From positions 1-41,239 of the forward strand of contig NZ_SCTW01000156.1 in the NCBI RefSeq assembly GCF_004322395.1: DNA of 41,239 bases, read 5' to 3'. Position 1 is the stretch's first letter. Every line of letters begins with the position of its first letter. Below, one piece after another: positions 26,953 through 33,247 of the stretch. The notes beneath the pieces were generated by a model, which ran no database searches, was not told where the DNA came from, and was given only the letters and a program-made list of their open reading frames with translations. The stretch is from Methylobacter sp. GTDB lineage: Bacteria; Pseudomonadota; Gammaproteobacteria; Methylococcales; Methylomonadaceae. Made by a program: the position numbers and the translations under genes.

Positions 26953-28684
26953 CGGCGTTGGTCCCCTCAGTGGACTTGAACTTCAGGACGTACTCCAGGA
27001 CGTCGAAGGTGATCGGGGCCTTGCGGGCCTTGCTGATCAGGTTGCTGAGCTTGACGAGGTTCTTGATGTCCCGGCCGGTGGTGTTCGGGTGAGCCTTGGC
27101 GAACTTGGTGATCTCCTTCATGTCCACCTTCATGTTGGAGTTCTTGATCATGATGCCCCAGATCTGCAGCTGCTGCTCGAGCGTGGGGACTTTGTACTCG
27201 ATGCGGGCGGTGCAGCGAGAGGCGATGGCGTCGTCGATGAGGACGGACCGGTTGGTGGTCAGGAAGAGGACGCCTCTGTAGTACTCGAGGGTTCGGAGGA
27301 AGACTCCGACGATGGCGTTCTGCTTCAGGTCAGAGCCTCTGGCGTGGATGAAGACGTCCGCCTCGTCGATGAGCAGGATAGCTCCCCAGCGAGTAGATCT
27401 CTGCAGGACCTGCTTGAGGTGCTTCTCGAGCTGGACAGCCTCGGTGCCGAGCTGGCTGGACTGGACGTTGTAGAGCGGCCTCTTCATGACCTCAGCGTAG
27501 ACCTCTGCGGTGAGGGTCTTGCCGGTGCCGGGGACTCCGGCGCAGAGGACGATGGAGCCTCCAGACTTGCCGGTGATGATGTCCTTGAAGTTGCTGTTGG
27601 CGTGCTCGATGAGGATCTCGACGAGCTCCTTGTTCTCCTCGGGCAGGACGAGCTGGCTGTGCTTAGTCTCGTCGTACTGGTACTCCTGGACGTTGGCGAC
27701 GTGGACGAGGCAGTGGTCGTGGGTGCTCATGTTGAACACCAGCAGGTAGGGGTGGACCGGAGTGGGGATCGTGCCCTCGTCGATCTCCTCGTCGTCGATC
27801 TCCTCGTTGTCCTTGTTCCAGACCTCGTCGTCGGCCAGGATCTGCTTCTTGGTCATCTTCCAGAACGTGATGTCGGTGGTCGTCTCGTCCGGGTCGACGG
27901 ACTGCTTCTTCGAGCGGCGCTGGTTCTCGTCGGCGTCCTGGGTGTCGACCCTGTCGTCGATCACGAGGCGGGTCTTGATGCCGTCGGTGATGAGGCTGTC
28001 GAGGCGACGGCGGTGGGAGAAGGAAGCGGCGATCGAGTAGTCAGTGTTGTGGAGAGGGCGGGCGAAGCCGTCGCCGACGAGCTGCGTGCCGGTCTTGTCG
28101 ATCAGCTCGTTGTACTTGGCGAGCTGAGCAGCGTACTTCTTGTTCAGCTCCTTCGTGGCCACCGTGAGGTCGAACTGCTCGAGGATCTCCTTAGCGTTCT
28201 TCCCTCCCTTGATGTTCTTGCGGTAGACCTGGATGCTCTCGTTGACCTTCTCACCGTCGAGGAAGGACTGGACGTCGAGCCTGACATGGGCGGGTTCTCT
28301 GTTCTGGCCTCGGCCCTGCTTCTTGTAGTACATCACCTTGGTGACGATGTACGGGAGGGAGATGTCGGAACCCTCGTCGACCTTCTTGTACAGCATCAGG
28401 CCGGGAGCTCTCTTGATGTACTCCTTGAGGATTCCCTCAGCTTGCTCGACGTTCTGGGGGATGGCCTTGAGCGGATCCTTGCGAGCTTCGTCCCAGGTCT
28501 TGATAGCGGACAGAGCTCTCTTCGAGACGCCCGGAGTCTTTGAGATGCGGACGATGTCCTTCTCCTCGAGCATCTCGAGGTCGACCCTGATCTTGTCGGC
28601 CTTGTAGATGTTGCGCTTGGCCTCGGCGATGGCCTTGATGTCGGAGAGCTTGTCGTAGACTTCGGGTTCGAGTGTGATGTTCAC
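26945..28684 (-). CDS. AAA+ ATPase, 579 aa
   Basis: The GTG at 28684 follows AAGGAGGTAGCACCAG. Residues about 1-310 are family-specific and mostly helical with charged loops (acidic run at 291-303). The AAA+ core has Walker A GVPGTGKT (383-390), Walker B ILLIDEAD (436-442), sensor 1 TTN (476-478), a conserved R490/R494 pair as Arg-finger candidates, and a sensor 2 GRD (537-539). It uses ATP to remodel a protein or nucleic-acid complex; the target is unknown. It has its own leadered promoter (28718-28748). Confidence 0.95.
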   Translation of the reverse strand: MNITLEPEVYDKLSDIKAIAEAKRNIYKADKIRVDLEMLEEKDIVRISKTPGVSKRALSAIKTWDEARKDPLKAIPQNVEQAEGILKEYIKRAPGLMLYKKVDEGSDISLPYIVTKVMYYKKQGRGQNREPAHVRLDVQSFLDGEKVNESIQVYRKNIKGGKNAKEILEQFDLTVATKELNKKYAAQLAKYNELIDKTGTQLVGDGFARPLHNTDYSIAASFSHRRRLDSLITDGIKTRLVIDDRVDTQDADENQRRSKKQSVDPDETTTDITFWKMTKKQILADDEVWNKDNEEIDDEEIDEGTIPTPVHPYLLVFNMSTHDHCLVHVANVQEYQYDETKHSQLVLPEENKELVEILIEHANSNFKDIITGKSGGSIVLCAGVPGTGKTLTAEVYAEVMKRPLYNVQSSQLGTEAVQLEKHLKQVLQRSTRWGAILLIDEADVFIHARGSDLKQNAIVGVFLRTLEYYRGVLFLTTNRSVLIDDAIASRCTARIEYKVPTLEQQLQIWGIMIKNSNMKVDMKEITKFAKAHPNTTGRDIKNLVKLSNLISKARKAPITFDVLEYVLKFKSTEGTNADA

Positions 28685-28717
28685 CTGGTGCTACCTCCTT
28701 GTTTGAGAGCTACCTGA

Positions 28718-28748
28718 TGAATATGACCGGCGCAGCGGAAACCGGCGG
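28718..28748 (-). promoter_or_regulatory. Leadered promoter, copy 4 of the CCGCCGG/TATTCA family
   Basis: CCGCCGG (28742-28748), 18 bp, TATTCA (28718-28723). Unlike the leaderless copies, about 30 nt and a strong Shine-Dalgarno separate it from the GTG at 28684. It starts directly at the stop of the upstream zinc-ribbon gene. Confidence 0.65.
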
Positions 28749-28931
28749 TCACTGAGCCGGAGCAGCGACGCTGTTGTGGTAGGTCCGCTGAGGAGGGACG
28801 ATGAACTGGACTCCTACGAAGTGGCACTCAGAGCACTCGCCCCAGGTCGACTCGAGTGGCATGCTCCTGAGCTTCCTCTTGCAGCACTTCTCGCACATGT
28901 ACACAGGCTTGTTCCTGACTCTCACATCCAT
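28749..28931 (-). CDS. Small zinc-ribbon protein, 60 aa
   Basis: The ATG at 28931 follows GGGAGGACGAGAC. CEKCCKRKL and CSECHFVGVQ form a two-knuckle ribbon with short spacing; a Pro-rich tail ends HNSVAAPAQ. Single-gene unit between a hairpin and the AAA+ promoter. Nucleic-acid or protein binding is possible. Confidence 0.85.
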   Translation of the reverse strand: MDVRVRNKPVYMCEKCCKRKLRSMPLESTWGECSECHFVGVQFIVPPQRTYHNSVAAPAQ

Positions 28932-28952
28932 GTCTCGTCCTCCCTTGCCTGT

Positions 28953-28958
28953 TGATTA
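28953..28958 (-). promoter_or_regulatory. Probable -10 box for the 60-aa zinc-ribbon gene
   Basis: TAATCA at 28953-28958, preceded by GGGCA as in copy 1. The expected CCGCCGG is poorly kept (CCGAGGC at 17 bp), and it overlaps the arm of the upstream hairpin. Leadered, with Shine-Dalgarno. Weaker than the other copies. Confidence 0.4.
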
Positions 28959-28971
28959 TGCCCTCACGCTA

Positions 28972-29003
28972 AGAAGCCTCGGCTGTGAGAGCCCGAGGCT
29001 TCT
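28972..29003 (-). terminator. Perfect 11-bp hairpin after the 86-aa gene
   Basis: AGAAGCCTCGG (28972-28982) pairs without mismatch with CCGAGGCTTCT (28993-29003), loop 10 nt. It lies 8 bases downstream of the stop at 29011 on the minus strand. The T tract after it is short (CTTCTTAG), so it may end transcription weakly or protect an mRNA 3' end. Confidence 0.7.
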
Positions 29004-29010
29004 GGGTTGA

Positions 29011-29271
29011 TCAGGAGAATTTCTCGGCGAGAGCTACCTGGTTCCATTGAGCCTTCTTCCGGAGGAGGTCGTTGGCCTTGGTCATCCGGGTGATGAGGCC
29101 TTCGGAGGAGTCGTCGATGATGTTGACCAGGGCGTCGATGTCCTTGGTGTTGAGGAAGAAGCGGTAGTTGTCTTTGCGGAGGAAGACGTAGTTGGTCTTG
29201 TCCTGGATCCTCTTCTTGCCTTCGAGTCTGATGGTGAGAGCCTGGAGGAGCTTCTGGATCTTCTGGTTCAT
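29011..29271 (-). CDS. Hypothetical protein, 86 aa, monocistronic
   Basis: The ATG at 29271 follows AAGGAGATACCG. It has its own promoter and is followed by a strong hairpin, so it is a single-gene unit. Helical and basic (KIQKLLQALTIRLEGKKRIQ), with a middle VFLRKDNYRFFLNTKDID. No recognised family. Strong independent expression suggests an abundant protein. Confidence 0.85.
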   Translation of the reverse strand: MNQKIQKLLQALTIRLEGKKRIQDKTNYVFLRKDNYRFFLNTKDIDALVNIIDDSSEGLITRMTKANDLLRKKAQWNQVALAEKFS

Positions 29272-29307
29272 CGGTATCTCCTTGAGGTAGTGAAGTGTGC
29301 TACCTTA

Positions 29308-29338
29308 AGAATAGCCGGTTCTGCCGGAAAACCGGCGG
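29308..29338 (-). promoter_or_regulatory. Leadered promoter, copy 5 of the CCGCCGG/TATTCA family
   Basis: CCGCCGG (29332-29338), 18 bp, TATTCT (29308-29313). The spacer contains GCCGGTTTTCCGGC, a perfect small inverted repeat. GGTAG/CTACC in the leader (29286-29304) could form a hairpin before the Shine-Dalgarno. Drives the 86-residue gene. Confidence 0.65.
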
Positions 29339-29340
29339 TC

Positions 29341-29529
29341 CTATTTTGGTATGAGAACCTTCTTGATCATGGCTTCATGCCCGACGGTGATCGTAGCATG
29401 CCCTCCGAGACCGGTGGGGACGCTTCCCTCGACCAGCTTGCCTTCCTTTATAGTGGCCAGCTCGATGTCCGTGAGGGCGATCTGTAGCTCGATCTTCTGC
29501 TGCCCGACGACGTTGTATGTGGCTCTCAC
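29341..29529 (-). CDS. Hypothetical protein, 62 aa
   Basis: A GTG at 29529 overlaps the upstream TGA. Beta-rich, Thr/Gly-containing (VGQQKIELQIALTDIELA, GGHATITVGHE). Last gene of its chain; the promoter box follows its TAG within three bases. No recognised family. Confidence 0.75.
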   Translation of the reverse strand: MRATYNVVGQQKIELQIALTDIELATIKEGKLVEGSVPTGLGGHATITVGHEAMIKKVLIPK

Positions 29530-29795
29530 CTTTGGATCTCCAGTAAGTACCGGCTGTTCTGAGTGCCGATCTCGTACGTCTTGTCCAGCTCCTTGTTGAC
29601 CACGAACTTGACCGGGCTGGTCTCGACGAGGCGGATGGCTCCAGCTTTCTTCGCCTCAGGATCGAGAGCTTCGCCGGTCATGACAAGCGGCTTCTCCAGC
29701 TCGATCGGGAGCTGGACGTCACCAACGAAGAAGCCCTCGCGGATTCGACACGGATTCTTGCTGTCGAGGAACGTCAGCTTGGCCTTGACGATCAC
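29526..29795 (-). CDS. Hypothetical protein, 89 aa
   Basis: A GTG at 29795 overlaps the upstream TGA. Beta-rich (IVKAKLTFLDSKNPCRIREG, YEIGTQNSRYLLEIQ), one Cys. Looks like a small beta-barrel or sandwich. Function unknown. Confidence 0.75.
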   Translation of the reverse strand: MIVKAKLTFLDSKNPCRIREGFFVGDVQLPIELEKPLVMTGEALDPEAKKAGAIRLVETSPVKFVVNKELDKTYEIGTQNSRYLLEIQR

Positions 29796-30070
29796 GGCAG
29801 CAGTTTGGGCAGAGGGAGCTGGTCGGCGGCAGGGGCGTACTTGTTCGGCTCGGGGTCGAGCACGTCCTTGGCGATCTCCTGGAGCTTGGCCTTGTCTGTC
29901 CTCTTCGCTTCCATCGAGGCGATGTGTCCTCTGACCGTTTTGTCGCTCATCGGCTTGTGCAGCCTGACGAGCGAGAGCTTACCGGTCTTGGGGTTCTTGA
30001 CGGGGACGATCTTCCTCGGGTTGTGGCCGAACGTCGCCAGGTCCGAGAACATCTCGGTCATGCTTCTCAC
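29792..30070 (-). CDS. Hypothetical basic protein, 92 aa
   Basis: The GTG at 30070 overlaps the upstream TGA; ATG at 30061 is an alternative. PRKIVPVKNPKTGKLSLVRL and HIASMEAKRTDKAKLQEIAK give a basic protein with a Pro-rich end. No family recognised. Confidence 0.75.
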   Translation of the reverse strand: MRSMTEMFSDLATFGHNPRKIVPVKNPKTGKLSLVRLHKPMSDKTVRGHIASMEAKRTDKAKLQEIAKDVLDPEPNKYAPAADQLPLPKLLP

Positions 30071-30276
30071 GCTTCCTCCTCACCTTCGCCTTCAGCACTC
30101 GGGCCCTCCTGCGGTGGAGGGCCTTCTACGATGATGTTTATGACTACTGCCTTGATCCTCGACGGATGCACGCCGACGTGTTCCATCAGCGTCTCACCGA
30201 GACCCATCTCCACGTTCGGGAACAAGACTTCTGCGCCTTCGTACGTGATGTAGAGGTTCGCCTTGGCTCGGTCCAT
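30067..30276 (-). CDS. Hypothetical acidic-tailed protein, 69 aa
   Basis: The ATG at 30276 overlaps a possible short upstream ORF as TGATG. Beta/alpha core (ANLYITYEGAEVLFPNVEMG, VVINIIVEG) and a Glu/Pro/Gly tail (EGPSAEGEGEEEA). Function unknown. Confidence 0.75.
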   Translation of the reverse strand: MDRAKANLYITYEGAEVLFPNVEMGLGETLMEHVGVHPSRIKAVVINIIVEGPPPQEGPSAEGEGEEEA

Positions 30277-30365
30277 CAGAAGATCCTCACGAGCAAGCGC
30301 ACGAGCAGCTTCACGAGAGCGGCCACCAGACCTGTCCTGCCGTGCAGGTCACCTCTTGGTACCAC
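30276..30365 (-). CDS. Possible 29-aa hydrophobic-basic peptide
   Basis: A GTG at 30365 opens a frame ending in TGA at 30276-30278, which overlaps the next ATG as TGATG. The peptide ends with a regular Leu/Val/Arg heptad-like run (VAALVKLLVRLLVRIF), an amphipathic helix. Shine-Dalgarno is weak. It fills the 72-base gap between two genes, but its small size keeps confidence low. Confidence 0.3.
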   Translation of the reverse strand: MVPRGDLHGRTGLVAALVKLLVRLLVRIF

Positions 30366-30558
30366 CTGTCAGCGGCAGGTCGTCCTGCCTCTCCAGCGAG
30401 ACTCTGCCGAGCGCGACCAGAGAGTCCTCTTGAGCTGGTGTGAGACCGAACTGGAAAGTCACCTGAGCGAGCGTGAGCCCCTGTTCGATGAAGCGCCCGC
30501 CGGATGCCACGAGGTAAGAGCCGTCTCTTTCCCTGATGACGTCGATCTTAGCGCTCAT
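30349..30558 (-). CDS. Hypothetical protein, 69 aa
   Basis: The ATG at 30558 follows AGGAGAG. MSAKIDVIRERDGSYLVASG, then FIEQGLTLAQVTFQFGLT and helices. Starts 30 bases after the 416-residue gene's TAG, so it keeps its own ribosome-binding site. No family recognised. Confidence 0.8.
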   Translation of the reverse strand: MSAKIDVIRERDGSYLVASGGRFIEQGLTLAQVTFQFGLTPAQEDSLVALGRVSLERQDDLPLTGGTKR

Positions 30559-30588
30559 CTCTGCTCTCTCCTAGCAGATGCATGAATC

Positions 30589-31839
30589 CTACCGGCCGAG
30601 AGACCTGAGCAGGTAGTAGCCCAGGAGGAAGTCCATCCTGTTGATCTTGACGTCTTCTGCTCCCTTGACGTCGTACGGGCAGCGCTGCCAGATCACGTCC
30701 TGTGGTGGCCGAGTCCAGACTGGCACTGGCTGCTTGGCCTGGATCTTGCCCTGCCAAGAGACCTTAGGTACGTCTGCGTCTGCTGACATCGGCTTGGCGC
30801 CGACAGGGAACTCTGCGAGAACCTGGATCGCCTTCTCGATCCTGCCCTGCGAGACGTCGATGCCGAGAGATAGCGTGGAGAGGAGCAGGAAGGAGTTGCC
30901 CTTGTCCGCGTGCTTCTCGACCAGCACCTGCAGGCCCTTGATCGCGCTGCTGCGCCCGAAGTCGCCGTCCTTAGTGCCGATGACGAAGGCCAGGTTGGAC
31001 AGCATGGCGAGGTGGTCGTTGAACCATGCCTGCATCCAGAGGAAGTGCGTCTCCGTCCTCTCGAACTCGAAGCCGTAGTCCTTAGCGATCTTCTTCCACT
31101 GCTCGCAGCCGCAGAGCAGGCTCGGCAGCGTAGCCGCCAGGATCCTGACTGGGGCCTGGATGAGCTTCGGCTCGCAGTCGCCGTACTTGGTCATGCTGCC
31201 GTCCCTGTTGGTGAGCTTGCAGCCGGCGTCCCTGAACTCTGCGCAGAAGTTCGAGAGGTTCTCGAAGCAGTCGATGCTCTCCTTGTCCTTACTCAGTCGG
31301 AGGACGACTGCGATCCCGTACATGAGACCGACGAAGCTGTCGAGCGAGGCGTCCTCTCTGTAGACCATCTCGCCGAAGTACGGGTGCATGTTGCGGAAGT
31401 ACTTGTCGGCCTTAGTCGCATCAATGTGGAAGAGGTCGCCTTCCAGAGAGGCGGGCATAGCCCCCCTGCAGACGATGTTGTAGTCCCTGTTGATGTACAT
31501 GCTCAGGGCCTTCGCAGCCGCTCTCATCGTGGCCAGTGAGGAATCTGTCTGCAAGACCTTGTGGCGGTAGACCGTCATCGCCGTGTAGATGCCCTGCCAG
31601 ATGCACGCGTCTCCCATGTCGGTCTGCTTGAGCTGGACGTAGAAGCCGTCCCTGACGAAGCCCTCGAGCTCCTGCTCAGCTGACATGGCGATGGTGTCGA
31701 GGCGCTCCCTGACGTTGGTGAACAAGACAGACGGGTCAGGTGAGATCGGGCGCGTGAACTTCTCCCATGGAGAACCGTTCTCGTTCACCTTGTCGATAGC
31801 TGAGAGCAGCAGCGCCTTGAGAGCTGAGAGTCCTTTCAT
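30589..31839 (-). CDS. Unknown large protein, 416 aa
   Basis: The ATG at 31839 overlaps the upstream stop. The protein is mostly helical with aromatic clusters (ACIWQGIYTAMTVYRHKVL, HFLWMQAWFNDHLAMLSNL) and scattered Cys, and ends with RMDFLLGYYLLRSLGR. The alternation of helix pairs and Trp/Tyr/His recalls alpha-alpha barrel or toroid enzymes (glycoside hydrolase or lyase scaffolds), but no catalytic motif can be named. It lies between structural-type genes and small unknowns; a virion or cell-wall role is a guess. Confidence 0.85.
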   Translation of the reverse strand: MKGLSALKALLLSAIDKVNENGSPWEKFTRPISPDPSVLFTNVRERLDTIAMSAEQELEGFVRDGFYVQLKQTDMGDACIWQGIYTAMTVYRHKVLQTDSSLATMRAAAKALSMYINRDYNIVCRGAMPASLEGDLFHIDATKADKYFRNMHPYFGEMVYREDASLDSFVGLMYGIAVVLRLSKDKESIDCFENLSNFCAEFRDAGCKLTNRDGSMTKYGDCEPKLIQAPVRILAATLPSLLCGCEQWKKIAKDYGFEFERTETHFLWMQAWFNDHLAMLSNLAFVIGTKDGDFGRSSAIKGLQVLVEKHADKGNSFLLLSTLSLGIDVSQGRIEKAIQVLAEFPVGAKPMSADADVPKVSWQGKIQAKQPVPVWTRPPQDVIWQRCPYDVKGAEDVKINRMDFLLGYYLLRSLGR

Positions 31840-32033
31840 CTGTTCACCTCGATTGGTAGGTCTTTCATGTCACGTGGCCCGAGCACTACCTTGCCGATCC
31901 TCTTGTAGACCGGCTCGTGCCAGATGCAGATGGGTATCCCGTCGACGATCTTAACCATCGCTGGGCCGCTCTTCGTACACGGGTGCGTCCGTGTGTAGCA
32001 GCCCTCCTTAGCCCAAGCACGACACTTCTTCAT
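31836..32033 (-). CDS. Cys-containing protein, 65 aa, no Shine-Dalgarno
   Basis: The ATG at 32033 has no visible ribosome-binding site; CATAGT lies 6 nt upstream, so it may be another leaderless start. CRAWAKEGCYTRTHPC and IPICIWHE supply four Cys and two His, a probable metal site. Followed by the 416-residue gene with an ATGA overlap. Confidence 0.7.
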   Translation of the reverse strand: MKKCRAWAKEGCYTRTHPCTKSGPAMVKIVDGIPICIWHEPVYKRIGKVVLGPRDMKDLPIEVNR

Positions 32034-32040
32034 GTAAAGA

Positions 32041-32205
32041 CTATGAGGGCTGGACGTCTTTCTCGAAGCGCTTTTTGGTCACCGGTTGCTCGCCTTTACG
32101 CTTCGCGTCCATCGCCGCTACAGCATCTTCCTTACGTAAGGCGTCAGGAACCTTGGCGGGCTCGAGGTTGAACACGTGCAGCTGCTTCCCTTTCGGCCTG
32201 GGCAT
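32041..32205 (-). CDS. Small basic protein, 54 aa
   Basis: Two adjacent ATGs (32208 and 32205) follow AGGAGG; the second has workable spacing, while the first gives the ATGA overlap. Pro/Lys-rich start (MPRPKGKQLHVFNLEP) and a basic middle (AMDAKRKGEQPVTKKRFEKD). No family recognised. Confidence 0.75.
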   Translation of the reverse strand: MPRPKGKQLHVFNLEPAKVPDALRKEDAVAAMDAKRKGEQPVTKKRFEKDVQPS

Positions 32206-32660
32206 CATCTCCTCCTGAGGTAGTAGCGACCTTTGAGGACTGGGCTCTGCTGGCCGAACGAGACGTACCTGATGCGCAGGTAGAGACCGATCATGATGTA
32301 GGCCCCGTCCTCCATCCTCATGTCGAAGCGGTATCCGTCGACAACTGGTTCACTCTCGACGTACCTGTCGAGCACGACTCCAACGCCGAAACCGAGGACG
32401 TTGTCGATGTCGACGACTTCGAACTCGATGTAGTCGTCTACGTGGCTCCCGCTCACGTGGTATGAGCCGCCCCAGATCCAGACGTCCTTGTCGAACTTCT
32501 GGTTGAACTCGCTCGTGGCCCCAGCGACAGGAGAGTGCTTCCATCCCTTCAGCCAAGCGTTCTTGTCGTACTTCCTGAAGTCTGTCGTCTGGACAGGCTC
32601 ACCTGACTGAGTGATGACCTGCTGTGTCGCGATGTCGTAGACCTTCAGCTTAGCTCCCAT
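32205..32660 (-). CDS. Probable virion-associated beta protein, 151 aa
   Basis: The ATG at 32660 overlaps the upstream stop (TGATG). Beta-rich with Gly/Tyr/Trp (VWIWGGSYHVSGSHVDDYIE, GVGVVLDRYVESEPVVDG, LYLRIRYVSFGQQS). It directly follows two likely virion genes in one operon. Assignment to the virion is inference from composition and position. Confidence 0.75.
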   Translation of the reverse strand: MGAKLKVYDIATQQVITQSGEPVQTTDFRKYDKNAWLKGWKHSPVAGATSEFNQKFDKDVWIWGGSYHVSGSHVDDYIEFEVVDIDNVLGFGVGVVLDRYVESEPVVDGYRFDMRMEDGAYIMIGLYLRIRYVSFGQQSPVLKGRYYLRRR

Positions 32661-33247
32661 CAGCCCCCCAGCGCGTACCCTCTAGTCTTGATCGTCGTCT
32701 GGAGACCGTTGATCGCCGCTCTAGCTAAGACTCTGATCTTCTCGAAAGGCCTGTCTTCTGTCAGGTCGACTCCCTGGCCAGCGCCGACGCCCTGGTTGGA
32801 GACGATGGTGATCACGTTCTGATTCGAGTCCGGATCGGCGAAGATCCCGACGACAGTGATCTGAGCAGCGTTCGAGCCGACGTTCTCGAGGTAGAACTGC
32901 TTGGTCTTGAACCTCGAGCAGGGGAAGTCGCCCTTGATAGGTCTCGCGTTGCCGTACGCGTTCACAGTCGTGTACGTGTCGAGCTCGTAGATGACGTCAG
33001 CCGAAGCTGTGAGGATCTTCCCGGGCTTGTTCGCCTTAGGTTTGTAGTTGTTCTCGAAGTCAGAGAGCCCTTCGTCGCCCGGGTCCTGACCAGCAGCTTT
33101 CCTGAGATTGATCGCCCTGATGATCCCACTCGAATCAGACCAGACGTCGTACGTCCTCCCGTCCTCAGTGTACTGGACACCGAGGCCTGTAGCGTCGATG
33201 TAAGCTTTGAACTCTGCCCAGGTCTTCAGATTGATGAAGCTCTCCAC
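32660..33247 (-). CDS. Probable virion structural protein, 195 aa
   Basis: A GTG at 33247 immediately follows the TAA of the fibre-like gene. A short helical start (FINLKTWAEFKAYIDATGLG) precedes a long beta-rich part (FYLENVGSNAAQITVVGIFA, NVITIVSNQGVGAGQGVD). The SNAAQITVVGIF pattern resembles head-decoration or tail-associated beta domains in phages. Family not assigned. Confidence 0.75.
   Translation of the reverse strand: MESFINLKTWAEFKAYIDATGLGVQYTEDGRTYDVWSDSSGIIRAINLRKAAGQDPGDEGLSDFENNYKPKANKPGKILTASADVIYELDTYTTVNAYGNARPIKGDFPCSRFKTKQFYLENVGSNAAQITVVGIFADPDSNQNVITIVSNQGVGAGQGVDLTEDRPFEKIRVLARAAINGLQTTIKTRGYALGG

Noticed and set aside
26918-28543. A 541-codon open frame on the plus strand opposite the AAA+ ATPase.
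   Set aside because: It is an antisense shadow produced by the GC-rich codon pattern: Val/Leu/Asp/Glu-rich, low complexity, no motifs, no ribosome-binding site, and it lies fully opposite a gene with clear catalytic motifs.
28737-29338. CCGGTTTTCCGG inverted repeats read as rho-independent terminators.
   Set aside because: Stems are only four to five base pairs, no T tract follows, and the copies are placed at fixed distance from -10-like boxes. A promoter element explains the spacing better, though overlap with termination is not excluded.
30548-30757. A 69-codon minus-strand frame inside the 416-residue gene's 3' end.
   Set aside because: Out of frame with that gene, Arg/Gln-rich shadow composition, no start signal.
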